Source: Agriotes lineatus (Eukaryota; Arthropoda; Insecta; Coleoptera; Elateridae). From it: DNA of 64,000 nucleotides. This document shows positions 51,601 to 57,600 of this stretch, piece by piece (position 1 is the first letter of the stretch; every line of letters begins with the position of its first letter). The DNA is taken from NCBI GenBank assembly GCA_940337035.1, contig CALNHX010000282.1, forward strand, positions 310,001 through 374,000, written 5' to 3'. A program made the translations under genes and the position numbers. Under the pieces are notes generated by a model. It did not search any database. It worked only from the letters and a program-made list of their open reading frames with translations, and was not told the DNA's origin.

Positions 51601-54600
51601 AAATTCACTATTTTTGAATTTAGGTATTCTATGCAAAAATCTGAATGAATATTAATTTTTATTTTTTAGGTAAAAGGTAAATACTTGGGTAATTTGTAAT
51701 TTACCTATAAATATGCAAATAAGCATTCTTTAAACATGTAAATCATGTAAATGGGGTTATATGTATACTTAAAAGTAGGTTTATCAAATTATGTTCTACA
51801 GTAAGAAGTTTTTACTGTCAATTGATTCTGAGCGGCTTCCTTCAAGGGGATTCTCTCATTCAATGATTTGCCGGTTTAGAAAATTACATGTGGGGTCATC
51901 ACACAACTTTTTTTTACTGCTTGCAAAATTTAAATTTTGTAACTTTTTCAAAATCGCTACTTCTTATAAAAACTTTTGACACAAGTTATAGTTAATTACC
52001 TAATACTAAAACAGATTGTAAAAATTATTATTCCCATTGTTTTTGTGATTTTTCAAAAACTATACGTCTTACAAAAAATTTCTTTAACACAAGGTATAAA
52101 CAATTACGTAATATAAAATAAAGTTTTAATAGTATGTATATTACATACCTACGTGGAAAACGTTTCATTACTGTTGAGAGATTAAGTAGCTAACTGAGAT
52201 GCTAAGTGTCGGGGTTTACTTTATCTCATGACAAGAATGAAACTTTTCACCGTGGAATGTATACTTTTTTTTCACAACCACTTTATTCTAAACAGGAATT
52301 GCAAAAATGGATTCGACAGTTTTTCAAAACTGCTGTTAAAGTTAATAATAACATAATGCGGATAAAATCTGTTGCCATGACAGCGGCCGGGAAATGACTA
52401 CTTCTCACCCGCTGTCATGGTAACCTATTTCCTCCCCGGGGTGGGAAGCAGACGTTGGTAATGGCTGATTTTCCAACTTTTAAAAGGCAGTAATGACCTT
52501 ATTATATATATGGTTGTGAATAAAATACAAATATCCCTATTGTTAATTTTTGGGACAAAAAAAATCTTTGTAAAAATGCAATTTTGTAATTTTTCCAAAA
52601 ACTATACTTTCTATAAAACAACTGTTCAAACGAAAATTTTAAATAATTGCAGAATATATGTTCCATAAAATTTAATTTTTATTAAGCAATTGTAAAATTT
52701 CCTCACAAAACGGAAAAAACAAAAGTAAAGTGCCACTTCTGGTTGCCTGATTTTAACCAAATATCAATAGGCCCTCTGAATTTATAATAGAAACGATGGT
52801 GTGCATTTTCAGGCCAATCCATTAGATGACAGACAGATAGACTCACACACTGACAGACATCACTTCAAAAATCGCAAAAATCGCTAGTTTGAAAAAATCA
52901 TGAAATTGTTATTAATGGAAGATTTTATACCACTTACAGTTTTAGAATACTTTTTTCTCAATTTTTGAAAAAAACCCAGATTTAGTCTAAAACCCGAGGG
53001 TTTTTTCGGGCTGGGGAAAACCATACCAACCCTGATTTACCCCTGCCTCGGGTAAATACCTAAAATCTGGGTATATCAAATTTGTAATATTTAGACAGCT
53101 AAGCTAACTTTTACTCCCATAATAATGTTATCTTAATAAATAAACTACATATAAATGCAGTGGAATATTTTATGTAAAATAACAATTTAAATGTAACACT
53201 GAATAAGCATTCACCCAGGTAAATTGATAGGGAAGAAACATTGGCTGCCGAAGTTTATGGAAATAACAATAAGCAATAAATTGCACCTGTCAGGATTTAC
53301 AAAAAAAAATTGTGATGGCCCTGACTCTGGAGATTGGGATGATTTATATTGTTTGTATATTATTTTCCAACTTGTTTCCATTTTTTTTAAATAATCTTAA
53401 CATACTTATATACATATTAAGAAACTATCTTAATAAGGCAAAGAAAATCACAAAATGATATAAATAACATTGTATACCGATAGAACCATAATTATGTATA
53501 AAAGCAATGAGATAGCATAAACAAAAGCACATAATACTTGAGTAAGAAAGAGGTAACCGTACAAAAAAGTTATTTTACTAGGCATATTTAGTTGACATAT
53601 GCCATAATTAAAATGAGCGTCAAGTCTACTCAAATATTTGTTTCTATGTTCATCTCTTTCTTCTTCAAGCATTGAATTTGTTTTTATTCATGCTATTTTA
53701 TTGCTGTTATATACAGGTTGCCTAAAATTGTACAGAACATGGCAATTCCATGAGTTGGAAAAGGTTCAAATACTATTTGACATAAGAGAAACCGAAGTAG
53801 AAAATGCAATAATTACTTTGGTAGCTAGTAATTATTGCATTTTTCATTTCGGTTACTCATATGGTAAATAGTATTTGAACCTTTTCCAACTAATGAAATT
53901 GCCATGTGCCGTACAATTTTAGGCAACCTGTATAATTATGGCCCCATCGGTATTTTGGGCAGGAACTGTTCTCAGTCCAGCTATTTTTTTTATTCTACAT
54001 TTTTATAAAATTCGATTAGAGCACCTTCACTTACCAATCTGCTTAGATTAGCTTTATAATATTTGTAAATGAAGCTATAAATACCCCTAAAAATAAATAC
54101 CCGGGTAATTTACATCACTACTACAAACTGATAAAAGTCATATTTAAAACAAAGATCACAGATAGTTAAAGTTGGAAAAGCTAGATCTGAGCACTATATA
54201 ACTACATCGGAAGTTCCTCAAGGTAGCAAACTCGGGCCCCTTCTCTCTGCCTTATTTATTAATGTTTGCCAAAATGTTTGACTAAACTCAACAGAATTGC
54301 TTTATGCAGATGATTTTAAAATCTTTACTACTAACAAAGACCATGGTGTTAAATTACAGTCAGCTCTGAATTTTGAATTCTGAGTGATGCTGTGGTATTT
54401 TTGTATTGTTTTCACTGTCACTGTTATTTGTGTTTGTTAACCCTCCGGTTGACGGGCTGGGTCTGTGAGGCCCAGGCAAATATATTTTTTGTTGTATTTT
54501 TTTAAATAATTTTTTAAATTTCCTTAGCTTTTTGGTACCTTCCTAACTTTAATAAAGACATGTTTTCCTTAATTTGTCTTAATTTTATCATCAGTCGTTT

Positions 54601-57600
54601 GGCAGCCAGAAAGGCTTTGGGCCTGTCAGATCCAACCCGTGCATTCGTGTAAGTTTTTTCCCTACAATTTATTTTTTCGTATTTTGTAAAAGGACTAATT
54701 TTGTGTCGTTTTTAGGCATAAAACATTCTTAGGGCCTTCCCCTAGTTTCTAAGTATTCACGCAGAATCTTTTACATACGGGTAAGTCCCTAAATTTCAAT
54801 TGTTTATCGTTTCTGTGTGTTTTGCATGTTAGCAAACTTTTATCTCAAGTTAGAGGATTTACCTTTCTTACTCTAAATATTTTATTTTCTGGAGGGGAAT
54901 CCCCGTTCTTTATGAACTTGTTTTGTGGTTCCTGTACTTGTTTGGAACACACAAAACCATGCTGCGCCGACTGTGTGGCAAAATTTGATTATCGAAATTT
55001 TCCATTCAATATTTTGTGTGTCAAATTTATGTACACTCATTTTATATTTTTTTACACTTATTCGGCCATATACTTTACAAATAATTGTATGTTATTGTTA
55101 TTGTCTTTTCCGTTTTTTTCAATTTATAATTTCTTTTGAAAACTTGCATTACATGTAAATTTTTTTTAATAAATGGGAACTCCCAAGTTAATGTTTTTTT
55201 TTCACAACTATTTTTATTCTTAGCAGTGCAAAATAGACCAGGTTAACAAATGCATGCCAGAAACTGGGCATATTAATGTGTTATTAGGTGAAAAAAATAA
55301 AACACAGTTTGGGTCTGAGAGACCCAACCCGTTGAATGGTGTGATTCTGAATCCACCCGTCAACCGGAGGGTTAATTTAGATTTATACTTTGCATATAAT
55401 TACCTACTATTGTGTTTGTAAAGTTTTCCACTAAATAAATAAATAAATAATTATTTCTAAGGTTTCCTAAATTAACTATGATATTAAATACTTTAAAGTG
55501 AAATACTGCGAACATTTTAAGAAACAATCCCCATTCAAGTCAACGTGCTACCCGAGCAGCTCACAAACAAGCCGGCAGATGCATCAAAGTTGGTGATATT
55601 TTGAAAATATTATTTAACTCGATGTTATTTGTTTGCTATTTGTAATAGATTTTGTGCAGTTTTTTTACTTTTGCAGTATTCAATAGCATAATTAATTTAG
55701 AAAACTTTAGAACTAATTATTTTCATAATGGTTAAGAATCAAACTTAAACATATTGGCTTCTGAACACATCCTCAAAATGTTTCCCTTTCCTCCCGAAAC
55801 ACCCTGTATAAATGACATATTTAGCTTTGCAATATTTAAAAATAATGTTTATTTTGCCTGAATTTTTATAATTCTTAACCTATAACTCGCTGATAATAGT
55901 ATATTGTGTATCTAGGACGAAAAGCGTAACATTCCCAGACGACTGTGAATATTGTTGGGCGAGGCGAAAGCCGAGCCCAACAACACAGGAGTCTGGGAAT
56001 GTTGCTTTTTGTCCAAGATACACATACTATTTTTCCGCCGATCGATACGAGTAATTAAAAAAAATAGGAAATAGTACTCGAATATTCCCTGCCTAGGCCG
56101 GGAATATTATTCCTGTACAGTTGTATTGTAAATTACCTAGCAACGGCTGATGTAATTAAATGTTTGAATGATTCCTGTACAGTTTTATTGTAAATTGCCT
56201 AGCAACGGCTGATGTAATGGAATGTTTGACTTTGCTCAACAAAATTGTGTCAATAATGTGACAATTCTAGTACGATTGGCGGAAAATATAATTAATGCTA
56301 ATAATGCTCCAGCCTCAAACATCTTGAAGAACTCAGGACCGTAATTCCTGCAGATTTTCATAGCTTCTATGGCAACCGTCCGCATCTTTCAGAAGAATGA
56401 AAAAATAAAGACTATTGATAAATCAATAGTCTATATTTGAAGTACGCTGGCTTGCAAAAAATTGTGTTTACTTTAAAAAACAAGTACTTTTATTTAGGCC
56501 ATAATTACTTACTACTGCTCTAACTTAGAAACGAAAAGAATGTTATCGTTTTCTATCATCTTGGCATTTAACGTGTTTGACGCAGACAAATAAAAAAATC
56601 AGGACCGATTTAATACAATTAAAAATAAGTGTACGAGATTTTTTGCAAGCCAGTGTATATTATGAGTGCAATTTTAGTTTTTCAAATATTATTACTGTTT
56701 TTTGTACTACTTCTAACAAATTGTTCCTATTTATATTTTTTGTTCAAATGGAAGGATGTCGTAATGATTTTTTCTCTCCTGACTATAACAATTTCAAGTC
56801 GCTTAATTGATTCATTAACTGACAATAATTGCAATAGTTTTATCACACAACTATTAGCACTTTTTTAATGCCGTCACAGGCAAGATTTACCAATGAACTT
56901 TTAACTTTTAACCTTGAATTAAACAAACAATACTGCTACGACACCTTATTTAAGAGTTCTACTGCGTGATCAGCTATAACTGATTGAGTTGGCAATCTAA
57001 AATTTTCCTTACATTGGTAAGACTGTAAGTCTATGTCAAATATGAGCTTAGCAGATTAAGGGCCGGTTGCAGAAAGCAATGTTAAGTCTGGTGTTAGCTA
57101 ACGCGACGTCAAAGTGAACAAAAACGAATCAAATCTCAAATGCTTATGGTAACTAATACATTCGTAAACAAAATTTGATGCGATTTTGTTCACTTTGAAG
57201 CGACGTTAGCTAACACGTAGACTTAACATTGCTTTCTGCAACCGGCCCTAAGTTTTGCATCAGTCTATTATCCATTTACTTGAGATTCGTACTGTCAGTG
57301 CCAAATTTTTAAAAAATGTCTTGTAGTGCCAACATACTGTCACTTTGACAGTGCGGATGTCAAGTAAATGTATGTCAAAACTGACGTACAACCTAACCTC
57401 GTATTTGACATAGACTTAGTTTTGCCAACTTCAAGCAAAATTTTGTATTACCAATTCAATCAGTTATTGTTGATCATACTGTAATACCACATGACGTGAT
57501 TAAAAAATGGAAAAAATTATTTCTAGGTAATAACACAATAAAAATTCTTTATAAACAAACATATTCAATATAATTACTATATAAAATGTAGTACTAGACT

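Larger units (their letters stand above)
51434..54120. mobile_element. hAT-type element with exact 8-bp duplication
   Basis: TAGTGATGTGGGTCGGGTAA at the left and CCCGGGTAATTTACATCACTA at the right are flanked by CTACAAAC (51426-51433 and 54121-54128). It contains a second hAT element and a palindromic MITE. Confidence 0.9.
51120..54385 (+). pseudogene. Jockey/CR1-type reverse transcriptase fragment split by a hAT element
   Basis: 51160-51433 reads KVFESILYDNN, then IYTDCATAFNRVDHCLLLQK and LVDFGFSFDAYK (motif A region). 54121-54385 continues with SEVPQGSKLGPLLSALFIN and LLYADDFKIFTTN (motifs B and C). The break falls exactly at the CTACAAAC duplication of the hAT element, so joining the two sides restores collinearity. 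Stops elsewhere show the fragment was already dead. Confidence 0.75.
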
